Positions 1 to 6,048 of a DNA stretch of 10,834 nucleotides are shown here, piece after piece; positions within the stretch are counted from its first letter, which is position 1; the number at the start of each line of letters is the position of its first letter. The notes beneath the pieces were generated by a model. It was not told the DNA's origin, did not search any database, and was given only the letters and a program-made list of their open reading frames with translations. Where the stretch lies: the NCBI GenBank assembly GCA_964503615.1, contig CAZDBA010000162.1:1-10834 (forward strand), in the 5' to 3' direction. The stretch is from CAZDBA01 sp964503615 (lineage in GTDB: Bacteria > Planctomycetota > Planctomycetia > Pirellulales > Pirellulaceae). Both the position numbers and the translations under genes were made by a program.

Positions 1-53
1 TGCCTTCAAGCCGTATTGGCTGCGGTAGGTTTTGTTGGAGATCACAAAACTCG

Positions 54-80
54 TGAGCGGCAAGGCTCTAGCCGCCGGTG
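54..80. repeat. REP-like hairpin, copy 1
   Basis: An inverted repeat has arms GCGGC (57-61) and GCCGC (71-75) around a 9-nt loop. It contains the 9-mer CTCTAGCCG (66-74), which recurs exactly in the second hairpin at 101-109. It sits just beyond the 3' end of the minus-strand gene that ends at 124. No T-run follows on either strand, so it is not a canonical intrinsic terminator. I recall very similar GC-rich elements scattered through Rhodopirellula-type intergenic DNA; that is memory, not something tested here. Confidence 0.55.
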
Positions 81-90
81 ACGGGAACGT

Positions 91-113
91 GTTGACGGGA
101 CTCTAGCCGTCAC
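91..113. repeat. REP-like hairpin, copy 2
   Basis: An inverted repeat has arms TGACGG (93-98) and CCGTCA (107-112) around an 8-nt loop that carries the start of the CTCTAGCCG core (101-109) shared with copy 1. The 8-mer TGACGGGA occurs at 79-86 and again at 93-100. The upstream GTGACGG (78-84) can therefore also pair with CCGTCAC (107-113), giving an alternative 7-bp fold. The stop codon of the minus-strand gene is about 11 bases away, so on that strand the hairpin would lie in the mRNA 3' end. Confidence 0.55.
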
Positions 114-123
114 AAACCGTTGT

Positions 124-1260
124 TTAGCCTTCCGGCTCCAACATACCTACCCGATTCATGTCAAACCAGAAGTCACGCTGCCAATCGGGCTCGGCCAGGT
201 GGTCGTTGGTGGCACTACGGCCCAAATAGATACTATGGTTGTTTCCGGATTTGTCACAACCAATGAAAACAGCGAACTTGGAACTGCCCGTTTGTTTGGG
301 AAGTGCAAACAACCTTAATTTGCATTCTCGAACTGTTCTGAGTGTTTGTCGCCGAACTTCAAAAGTTTGATCGATGATTTCACGAACCTTCCAGGGTGCT
401 GACCGCCAGAGTTCTGTTTTCAGGCGATCTCCTGATTGATTTAAATGTTCGCGATGCCGCTTGAGCCAAACCCAATTCTTGTATTGCTTGGTTTCTTTAT
501 TCGGTTTCTTAGGAAAGGGGGACAGTGGATCTTCCGGGATAAAAGGTACCTGAGCACGCTTGCTATCCAACTCAAGGTCGTAGGAAATATCGTAAAGTGT
601 AAAAGCCTCTGAGAATTTTAGTTGATCCAACAGATGAATGGCCAGTTGACGGCGTTCGAGTTCTTTCAGCTTGTTCTTTGAATTCAGTTTCTTGATCCCA
701 GCGGTCGCTTGATTGAGTTGGACTGCGCTTAAGTCGACTGGATCCGGTGGTGTGGAAACCTCGGAGTCCCAAAGCCATCTTGCGTTGGTCCAGTTTTGTG
801 CGTGGTTGCGCAGAATCAAACTTTCGATCCGAACGTTCACTATAGGCTTGTCTCGTCGCCGCCCGGGTGTGGTGACGACCAGGCATGGTTGCCGAGACAC
901 CGACCACGGATCATTTCCATACGCCGCTAAAATGGCAGAGCGTTTGAGTGGCAGGCGGCCATCGAGTTGCCGACGGAGATTCAACAGGACTTTTGATTCC
1001 GAAACTCGTTCCATATCGTCCTGGTATTGACTGAGGACGCTATGTTTCTTGACTGACTCTTCACCGGCTTGTGAATGCTGAATCGATTTTCGGTAAATCT
1101 CAAAGTCGCCTGGCTGGAATGGAATACGGTGAGCCAGCTCTTTGCGAATCAATTCCGCGTCTTTGGGTTTGAATTCTGCGAGCCAATCGCTGTAGACCAG
1201 CCACGAATCGACGTTACTGGGATCCGATTTGATTTCCTCAATAATCGCTTTTTCGTTCAT
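124..1260 (-). CDS. TIGR02996 domain-containing protein, function unknown
   Basis: The protein has 378 residues from the ATG at 1260. Residues 2-44 match the TIGR02996 repeat-companion pattern: an AIIEEI helix, a DP turn, the signature LVYSDWLAE (21-29) and then AELIRKE. I know this domain mainly from planctomycetes and myxobacteria, usually at protein N termini, with no established biochemical function. The remainder is soluble and mixed basic/aromatic. It includes a lysine-rich stretch around 250-270 (with KNWVWLKRHR) and a C terminus with FAVFIGCDKSGNN and DFWFDMNRVG, none of which I recognise. There is no signal peptide or membrane segment. An in-frame TTG at 1311 would add 17 residues. 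I prefer the ATG because the domain starts just after it and matches the family's usual N-terminal placement, although neither start has a strong Shine-Dalgarno. The gene is divergent from recA and has no operon partner in the window. It may have its own promoter in the shared intergenic region, but none is obvious. Confidence 0.75.
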   Translation of the reverse strand: MNEKAIIEEIKSDPSNVDSWLVYSDWLAEFKPKDAELIRKELAHRIPFQPGDFEIYRKSIQHSQAGEESVKKHSVLSQYQDDMERVSESKVLLNLRRQLDGRLPLKRSAILAAYGNDPWSVSRQPCLVVTTPGRRRDKPIVNVRIESLILRNHAQNWTNARWLWDSEVSTPPDPVDLSAVQLNQATAGIKKLNSKNKLKELERRQLAIHLLDQLKFSEAFTLYDISYDLELDSKRAQVPFIPEDPLSPFPKKPNKETKQYKNWVWLKRHREHLNQSGDRLKTELWRSAPWKVREIIDQTFEVRRQTLRTVRECKLRLFALPKQTGSSKFAVFIGCDKSGNNHSIYLGRSATNDHLAEPDWQRDFWFDMNRVGMLEPEG

Positions 1261-1701
1261 GAGAATGTTCTTTGAATGAAACAGGAAGGCTCCGGAAATT
1301 CTGCCAATCAAGTGACAGTTCTTTAGGTCTCATCGTCCCTTTTCATTTGATGATTGTGTACAAGCTTTAGGCGATGTTCGACAATTCTAGCGACTAGTTC
1401 TTTCTGATCCCATTCAAAGAAAAACGGGAAAAACACATTTTCGAAAACTTTGTTGACCTTCATTAGAATCTGGCTTCGATCAGGCCAACGATCAGTGCAA
1501 ATTTTTTCTGAAGTGACAGATGGGCTTTTCGCTTCACATTAAGCCCCGTGTTTTGCTTATCTATTTGACGGTTCTTTCCTCTTGTTCCAAAAAGCCTATC
1601 AGTTTTTTTGCGGATTTACGTTCACTGCGGACCAGATGTGTCACGCAGCACGCGAATAATGGAGTAGTCAAGTCAAACATCTGAAAAAACGGAGAGAGCA
1701 C
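1261..1701. other. Divergent intergenic region upstream of recA
   Basis: These 441 bases lie between the TIGR02996 gene and recA, and I find no credible ORF or RNA gene in them. A TTGACG hexamer at 1565-1570 could be a -35 element for recA, but no good -10 sits at the usual distance. A direct repeat GTTC-N9-GTTC (1571-1574, 1584-1587) follows it. A T7 run lies at about 1603-1609 without a stem before it. I see neither a proteobacterial LexA box (CTGT-N8-ACAG) nor a Bacillus-type one (GAAC-N4-GTTC). Confidence 0.5.
1691..1696 (+). promoter_or_regulatory. Shine-Dalgarno of recA
   Basis: GGAGAG lies 5 bases before the ATG at 1702. It fixes the start of recA at the long form, since the in-frame ATG at 1786 and the one at 1882 (just before the RecA core) have no comparable site. 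The lysine-rich extension is therefore very probably translated. Confidence 0.8.
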
Positions 1702-2922
1702 ATGGTTGCAACTACCACTACAAAGGCCAACAATAACGGAAGCGGTAAAGACAAAACGAAACCTAAAACTGAAAAGACAAAAACGATGGCCAAAAAATCT
1801 GCAACCAAAACGACTAAAGCAGCAGACAAGCCCAAGGCTGCATCAAAGGCTGTAAAGAAAACTGTCAGTCCAATCGATCAAATGCTCAAAGAAAATGAAC
1901 ATCTGCAAAACGCCGTTCAGCAAATTGAGAAACAGTTTGGTGACGGTTCGATCATGTCACTGAATGCGGACGCAACGTCTCGCATTCGAGGAATCTCAAC
2001 TGGTTCGCTTTCTTTGGACATCGCCTTGGGTGGACAGGGATTGCCTTGCGGTCGAATCATCGAAATCTATGGCCCTGAGTCCAGTGGTAAAACAACGTTG
2101 GCGCTTCACGCAATCGCAGAATCGCAAAAGAAGGGTGGCATCGCCGCTTTCATCGACGCCGAACACGCCTTTGATCCAACTTGGGCAAAAAAGTTGGGCG
2201 TCGAACTGGATACCTTGTTGGTCTCTCAGCCCAATAGTGGTGAAGAGGCGATGCAGATCGTGGAGATGTTGGTCAAGTCGAACAGCGTCGACATCATTGT
2301 GGTCGATAGTGTGGCGGCTTTGGTTCCCAAGAAGGAATTGGACGGAGAAATTGGCGACTCACACGTCGGTTTGCAAGCTCGCCTCATGAGTCAGTCGATG
2401 CGAAAGCTGACGGGAGCGATCTCTCGCAGCAAGACTTGTACCGTTTTTATTAACCAGATTCGTGAAAAGATCGGCGTGATGTTCGGAAGCCCAGAAACGA
2501 CTCCGGGTGGTCGTGCTTTGAAATTTTACAGCTCGGTCCGAATTGACGTTCGCCGAATTGCTGCTTTGAAAGACGGCGACGAGCAAGTTGGCCAGCGTGT
2601 CAAAGCGAAGATCGTCAAGAACAAGGTGGCTCCTCCGTTCCGCCTGGCTGAGTTCGACATGATGCACTCAAACGGCATCAGTTACGAAGGCGATATTCTC
2701 GATCTGGGCGTTGTGCACAAAATTGTGATTCGTAGTGGGTCGTGGTTCAAATACGGCAGTACTCATATCGGGCAAGGAAAAGAAAAGGCGAGAACTTACC
2801 TGTTGGAAAACCCAGAGGTTTGTGAAGAGATTCGCAACAAAGTTATGGCGGTTGGTGGATATATCGACGACGTGGCTGAGAAACTGGAAGAGGCGGTCGA
2901 GGCAGGTTCGACTGGCGTGTAG
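1702..2922 (+). CDS. recA: Recombinase RecA with Lys-rich N-terminal extension
   Basis: RecA is the cytoplasmic ATP-dependent strand-exchange protein of homologous recombination and, where present, the activator of LexA cleavage. The protein has 406 residues against about 350 for E. coli RecA. The excess is almost all at the N terminus: residues 1-57 contain 16 Lys, 12 Thr and 9 Ala with only 3 acidic residues and look disordered. The core starts near 58. The Walker A motif GPESSGKT is at 124-131 (Lys130), the Walker B IIVVDSVAAL at 198-207 (Asp202), the L1 region DGEIGDSH at 214-221, and the L2 region starts at NQIREKIGVMFG (251-262) and runs to PETTPGG (264-270). The C-terminal domain includes GSWFKYG (346-352) and the helices around ENPEVCEEIRNKV. 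The tail (EKLEEAVEAG) is only mildly acidic compared with E. coli. All catalytic residues I can check are present. The gene appears monocistronic, with a strong ribosome site upstream and a strong terminator downstream. Confidence 0.98.
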   Translation: MVATTTTKANNNGSGKDKTKPKTEKTKTMAKKSATKTTKAADKPKAASKAVKKTVSPIDQMLKENEHLQNAVQQIEKQFGDGSIMSLNADATSRIRGISTGSLSLDIALGGQGLPCGRIIEIYGPESSGKTTLALHAIAESQKKGGIAAFIDAEHAFDPTWAKKLGVELDTLLVSQPNSGEEAMQIVEMLVKSNSVDIIVVDSVAALVPKKELDGEIGDSHVGLQARLMSQSMRKLTGAISRSKTCTVFINQIREKIGVMFGSPETTPGGRALKFYSSVRIDVRRIAALKDGDEQVGQRVKAKIVKNKVAPPFRLAEFDMMHSNGISYEGDILDLGVVHKIVIRSGSWFKYGSTHIGQGKEKARTYLLENPEVCEEIRNKVMAVGGYIDDVAEKLEEAVEAGSTGV

Positions 2923-2949
2923 CTGGTTCTGAAAATCAATTTCGAATTC

Positions 2950-2981
2950 AAAACGTCGGTCGATTGACCGACGTTTTTTTT
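2950..2981 (+). terminator. Intrinsic terminator of recA
   Basis: A perfect 10-bp stem, AACGTCGGTC (2952-2961) and GACCGACGTT (2966-2975), closes a GATT loop and runs into a T8 tract (2974-2981). It starts 27 bases after the recA stop. The convergent transporter gene ends at 2991. Read on the minus strand, the same stem is followed by only four Ts, so it may stop transcription from both sides but is clearly optimised for recA. Confidence 0.92.
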
Positions 2982-2990
2982 GTGTCGTCA

Positions 2991-3977
2991 TCAATCAGCC
3001 GTCGCCGGTTCAAACTCCAAGTGCTTTTTCAGCCAACCAACTAAGATGTAAAGCGGGATCGTGTCCAATAATGCCACAATCAGCTTGAACACATACCCGG
3101 GTAAGATAAACGTCAGAAACAGGACTTGCCAAAGTGCATTTCCGGTCAAGCCTTCTTCGATGGGCAATCCATTGGCCAGGAAGTGCGTGATCAAGATCAC
3201 CGCGACTGTATCGACCAATTGGCTGATCAGCGTTGAACCGTTATTCCGCAACCAAAGATGTTTGCCTTTGGTCAGCCGTTTCCAAAAGTGATACAGCCAC
3301 ACATCAACGAACTGGGCCGCCAGATAGGCGATCATCGAAGCGAACACGGCGGCAAACGCAAGGCTTCTCATTTTGTAAAACGCATAATCGTTGGGGATGT
3401 CGACCTTGAAATCGGTGCGGACTTCTTCCAGTCGTTTCTCCGCGGCTGATGGTCCTTCGGTTGTGGGATCTTCGATATTCAGCGTGAACTGTTCTTCCTC
3501 TTCCAAGGTCTCCAGTGACTTGGCCGCGATCGAGACTTTGGGAAGGCCGGTGTCGGGATCCATCTTGGGCGTTTCTGGCATTACGCCAGCCAGCCAAAAG
3601 ATGAACATCACCCACAGGTTGAGAAGCAGCCCCGCAAACACGACCCAGTTCGCTCGCTTGCGACCATAGAACTCGCTGATTAAATCGGTACACAGAAAGG
3701 TAATCGGATAGGGAAGCACCCCGACGGCCAAAGCGAAAGCAATATCGCGGTTGGGAACGCCCCATTTCCACCAATCGATCGACCAAGTTCCGTCTTCGGG
3801 CAAAACCAGCGTGAACAAGACCATGAACCGGCTGACCCCAAGGATGTTCAGCATCGTCAGTGAGCCCAAAAACAATGCCGCCAAAATCAGGAACGTCCGT
3901 TCCCGCCGTGCGTGCAGATGACTGGCCTCAATTGGATGGAGCGAGGAAGAATTTGATGACTTGGATGACTTTTCCAT
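2991..3977 (-). CDS. yhhQ: Queuosine precursor transporter (YhhQ/VUT family, DUF165)
   Basis: This is an inner-membrane protein of 328 residues from the ATG at 3977. E. coli YhhQ imports the queuosine precursor preQ0, and this family is assigned to uptake of 7-deazaguanine precursors for tRNA queuosine. Family motifs are clear: PYPITFLCTDLISEFYGRK at about 89-107, then QFVDVWLYHFWKRLT (221-235), HLWLRNNGSTLISQLVDT (240-257) and a hydrophobic C terminus ending in a KK-H turn. Hydrophobic segments lie near 29-48, 79-100, 111-132, 206-231, 250-270 and 281-316. The protein is about 100 residues longer than E. coli YhhQ. Most of the excess is an acidic insertion at about 134-195, between the third and fourth of these segments, plus a Ser/His-rich N-terminal tail of about 25 residues. 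A GTG at 4043 would add 22 residues; I prefer the ATG, which follows GGCGGAAAAG. The substrate is inferred from family membership only. Confidence 0.88.
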   Translation of the reverse strand: MEKSSKSSNSSSLHPIEASHLHARRERTFLILAALFLGSLTMLNILGVSRFMVLFTLVLPEDGTWSIDWWKWGVPNRDIAFALAVGVLPYPITFLCTDLISEFYGRKRANWVVFAGLLLNLWVMFIFWLAGVMPETPKMDPDTGLPKVSIAAKSLETLEEEEQFTLNIEDPTTEGPSAAEKRLEEVRTDFKVDIPNDYAFYKMRSLAFAAVFASMIAYLAAQFVDVWLYHFWKRLTKGKHLWLRNNGSTLISQLVDTVAVILITHFLANGLPIEEGLTGNALWQVLFLTFILPGYVFKLIVALLDTIPLYILVGWLKKHLEFEPATAD

Positions 3978-4305
3978 CTTTTCCGCCGTGTTCGGATATT
4001 GGGCTGAGTGCGTCCGATTGTCACGCGCAAAAGAGGCTCTCACAAGCGGTAAACTCGATACACTACAGATTCAGTTCCACTATGAGTACGGTGTATTTAG
4101 CCCTAGTCTCGTCTCCATCATGAGTTAAGATAAAGCCGTTCTCAACGGTAGTAGAAAACAGTTGTAGAACCGATTTTACATCCCCTATCAAGAAGGTCTT
4201 TCAGACTAATTTCAAAACTCCAACACAACTCCCCTTGCTTGTGAATTTTTGTTTTGAATCTCTTGGGTTCCTGAGACCAACGCACTAATCATAAATGGAA
4301 AATCT
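3978..4305. other. Divergent intergenic region between yhhQ and gcvT
   Basis: These 328 bases must hold promoters for the transporter (minus) and for the gcv cluster (plus). On the minus strand, TTGAGA followed after 17 bases by CATGAT (within about 4118-4146) is a possible weak promoter, and it overlaps the small palindrome CCGTT-CTC-AACGG (4136-4148). I found no convincing plus-strand -35/-10 pair and none of the conserved core expected of a glycine riboswitch. There is no supported ORF. Confidence 0.4.
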
Positions 4306-5424
4306 GTGACTGCTGTTCAACCTTCATTACAAACGCCCCTTCACGATTGGCATGTCCAGCAAGGTGGGCGCATGGTCGACTTTGCCGGATGGTCGATGCC
4401 TGTTCAGTATCAAAGCATCATGGACGAGCATCATCAAACTCGAAACGCCGTTGGGATTTTTGATGTCTCTCACATGGGCCGGTTGTACTTCAAAGGCGAG
4501 AATATTGATCGCTTTCTGGATCGCCTGACAACTCGACGCGTTGCAGCGATGGATGCGGGCAAGATTCGTTACTCGTTGATGACCAATGAAAGTGGAACCA
4601 TTCTCGACGACGTGTTGGTGTACCGGCTTGGTAACGCTGATGGTTCGTCGTTTTATATGATGGTGGTCAACGCCAGTAACCGTGAGAAGATCGTAAGCTG
4701 GCTTGGGCAAAATCTTACTGCCGAAGACAATATTCAAATTGATGATCGTACTTGCGAAACGGCAATGATCGCGGTGCAAGGCCCCAAGGCAAATGAGGTT
4801 GTTGCAAAACTCTCAGACACCGATCCAAACGATTTCGGTTATTACACGGGTGGCTTGGCCGAGGTTTGCGGACGTTCGGTGATTGTTAGCCGGACCGGTT
4901 ACACCGGCGAAGATGGCTGTGAAATTATTGCCGAAGCGGGCGACGCTATGGAAATTACTGCAAAGGTCCATGAGCTGGCGAAAGAAATCGGTGGTGGTCC
5001 TGCCGGTTTGGGTGCTCGAGATACTTTGCGTCTGGAAGCGGCGATGCCGTTGTACGGTCATGAGCTCGGCGAAACGATCAATGCCGCACAAACCGATTTG
5101 CGTTTCGCGATGAATTTCAAAGACAGAAAGTTCGTTGGCCGAAGTGCGATCTTGAAGGCACGTAAAGATTCCTCGCTACCGACGAGAGTGGGCTTGGTGC
5201 TGGAAGGCCGTCGAGCCGCCCGCGAAAACTGTGATATTTACGTGGGCGATCAAAAAGTCGGTTTTGTGACCAGTGGAACTTTTTCGCCAACACTTGAGAA
5301 AGCGATTTCAATGGGTTACATCGGCAAAGAGTACGCCGTTGAAGGAACTGAAGTCACGATTGATATTCGCGGTAAGTCCGCTGCCGCAAAAATCGCCCCC
5401 CTGCCCTTTTACAAACGAAGTTAA
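4306..5424 (+). CDS. gcvT: Glycine cleavage system T-protein (aminomethyltransferase)
   Basis: GcvT releases ammonia from the aminomethyl-lipoyl arm of GcvH and transfers the one-carbon unit to tetrahydrofolate, giving 5,10-methylene-THF. The protein has 372 residues, normal for the family. Motifs in order: FDVSHMGR (52-59), GKIRYSLMTNESGTILDDV (85-103) with Asp101, the position of the catalytic aspartate known in the family, VVNASNREK (120-128), QGP (158-160), SRTGYTGEDGCEI (195-207), GLGARDTLRLEAAMPLYGHEL (234-254) and the C-terminal barrel with TSGTFSPTLEK (322-332). The start is a GTG preceded by TGGAAAA, a weak to moderate ribosome site; the family N terminus (TPLHDWHVQQGGRMVDFAGW) begins about 10 residues later, so this start fits. 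An ATG at 4295 opens a 4-codon frame (MENL) whose stop overlaps the GTG. The gene is first of the gcvT-gcvH-gcvP cluster. Confidence 0.97.
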   Translation: MTAVQPSLQTPLHDWHVQQGGRMVDFAGWSMPVQYQSIMDEHHQTRNAVGIFDVSHMGRLYFKGENIDRFLDRLTTRRVAAMDAGKIRYSLMTNESGTILDDVLVYRLGNADGSSFYMMVVNASNREKIVSWLGQNLTAEDNIQIDDRTCETAMIAVQGPKANEVVAKLSDTDPNDFGYYTGGLAEVCGRSVIVSRTGYTGEDGCEIIAEAGDAMEITAKVHELAKEIGGGPAGLGARDTLRLEAAMPLYGHELGETINAAQTDLRFAMNFKDRKFVGRSAILKARKDSSLPTRVGLVLEGRRAARENCDIYVGDQKVGFVTSGTFSPTLEKAISMGYIGKEYAVEGTEVTIDIRGKSAAAKIAPLPFYKRS

Positions 5425-5481
5425 TTAGTTGACACTTTGAATCGAAATTTGAAATCACATTTTGTGTCAGACATTCACATT

Positions 5482-5485
5482 GGAG
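5482..5485 (+). promoter_or_regulatory. Shine-Dalgarno deciding the GTG start of gcvH
   Basis: GGAG lies 6 bases before the GTG at 5492, where the reading frame gives SPEELLYAETHEW, the usual GcvH beginning. No in-frame ATG is available before the conserved region, so GTG is the real start. Confidence 0.8.
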
Positions 5486-5491
5486 AAATAA

Positions 5492-5887
5492 GTGAGTCCT
5501 GAAGAACTACTTTACGCCGAAACACACGAGTGGGCTTTTGTCGCCGATGAAGGCGGAGACAAAGTTGCAACGATTGGTATTTCCGCACATGCGATCGAAC
5601 AATTGACCGACTTGGTCTACATGGATTTGCCCGAAGTAGGAGCTGCCGTTGCAGCCGGCGAATCGTTTGGCGAAGTGGAAAGTGTCAAGGCGACCAGCGA
5701 TCTCTACAGTCCAGTTGATGGAGAGGTGATCGAGGTTAATACGACGTTGCCGGATGACTTGGGGATCCTCAACTCCGATCCTTACGTCGCAGGTTGGATT
5801 ATGAAAGTCAAAATCTCAGACGAGAGTTCGCTTGAGAAGTTGATGGACTTTGCTGCCTACGAGGAGCAGTGCAACGAAGCTGGGTAA
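5492..5887 (+). CDS. gcvH: Glycine cleavage system H-protein
   Basis: This is the lipoyl carrier that shuttles the aminomethyl group between GcvP, GcvT and the L-protein. It has 131 residues, the usual size. The conserved features are YAETHEWA (8-15), the lipoyl-domain strand with GISAHAIEQLTDLVYMDLP (29-47), and the lipoylation site GEVESVKATSDLYSPVDGE (60-78), with Lys66 as the modified residue. DPYVAGWIMKVK (96-107) stands where many homologues have DPYGEGW. The gene lies 67 bases after gcvT, close enough for co-transcription. The gap contains a TTGACA hexamer (5429-5434) without a good -10 partner and the small inverted repeat TGACAC/GTGTCA. The acyltransferase-family gene downstream of gcvP probably modifies this protein. 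Confidence 0.97.
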   Translation: MSPEELLYAETHEWAFVADEGGDKVATIGISAHAIEQLTDLVYMDLPEVGAAVAAGESFGEVESVKATSDLYSPVDGEVIEVNTTLPDDLGILNSDPYVAGWIMKVKISDESSLEKLMDFAAYEEQCNEAG

Positions 5888-6048
5888 ACAGTACCCGTTC
5901 CCAATGGTTCTTCAGGATCGGTTGACCTTTGCCTGTTTCTGTTGATTAAGTAAGTCATCGCCAATCTCGTTTGAATGCGTTTATTCCAAATCGTGTTCGA
6001 AGTTCATTTCAACCAACAGTCGACCGGGCAGTTTGCTCTTTTTAGATT
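5888..6048. other. gcvH-gcvP intergenic spacer
   Basis: The spacer is 161 bases, long for an operon. A short hairpin GGGTA-N5-TACCC (5882-5896) overlaps the gcvH stop codon and has no T-run after it. TTGACC (5922-5927) followed after 18 bases by TTAAGT is a poor promoter candidate. No ribosome site is visible next to the gcvP ATG. I see no ORF or recognised RNA. Confidence 0.4.

Noticed and set aside
29..50. Inverted repeat GTTTTGT-N8-ACAAAAC at the left edge
   Set aside because: It is AT-rich with a weak stem and no U-run; chance is likely, and its context lies outside the window.
572..907. Overlapping frames within 572-1275 on both strands, opposite or inside the TIGR02996 gene
   Set aside because: They have no recognisable motifs or ribosome sites and overlap a frame that carries a known domain; they read as shadows.
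1602..1609. T-run upstream of recA as a terminator
   Set aside because: No GC-rich stem precedes it.
1882..1884. Start of recA at Met61, which would give an E. coli-sized protein
   Set aside because: No ribosome site lies before it, whereas the ATG at 1702 has GGAGAG at ideal spacing.
3304..3786. A 160-codon minus-strand frame inside the transporter gene
   Set aside because: It is an alternative frame of the YhhQ-family gene, rich in Arg/Ser/Gly as frame-shifted translations are, with no motif of its own.
4044..4305. Possible glycine riboswitch before gcvT
   Set aside because: I looked for the conserved glycine aptamer core and found no convincing match on either strand; the cluster seems to be regulated otherwise. 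A covariance-model search would settle it.
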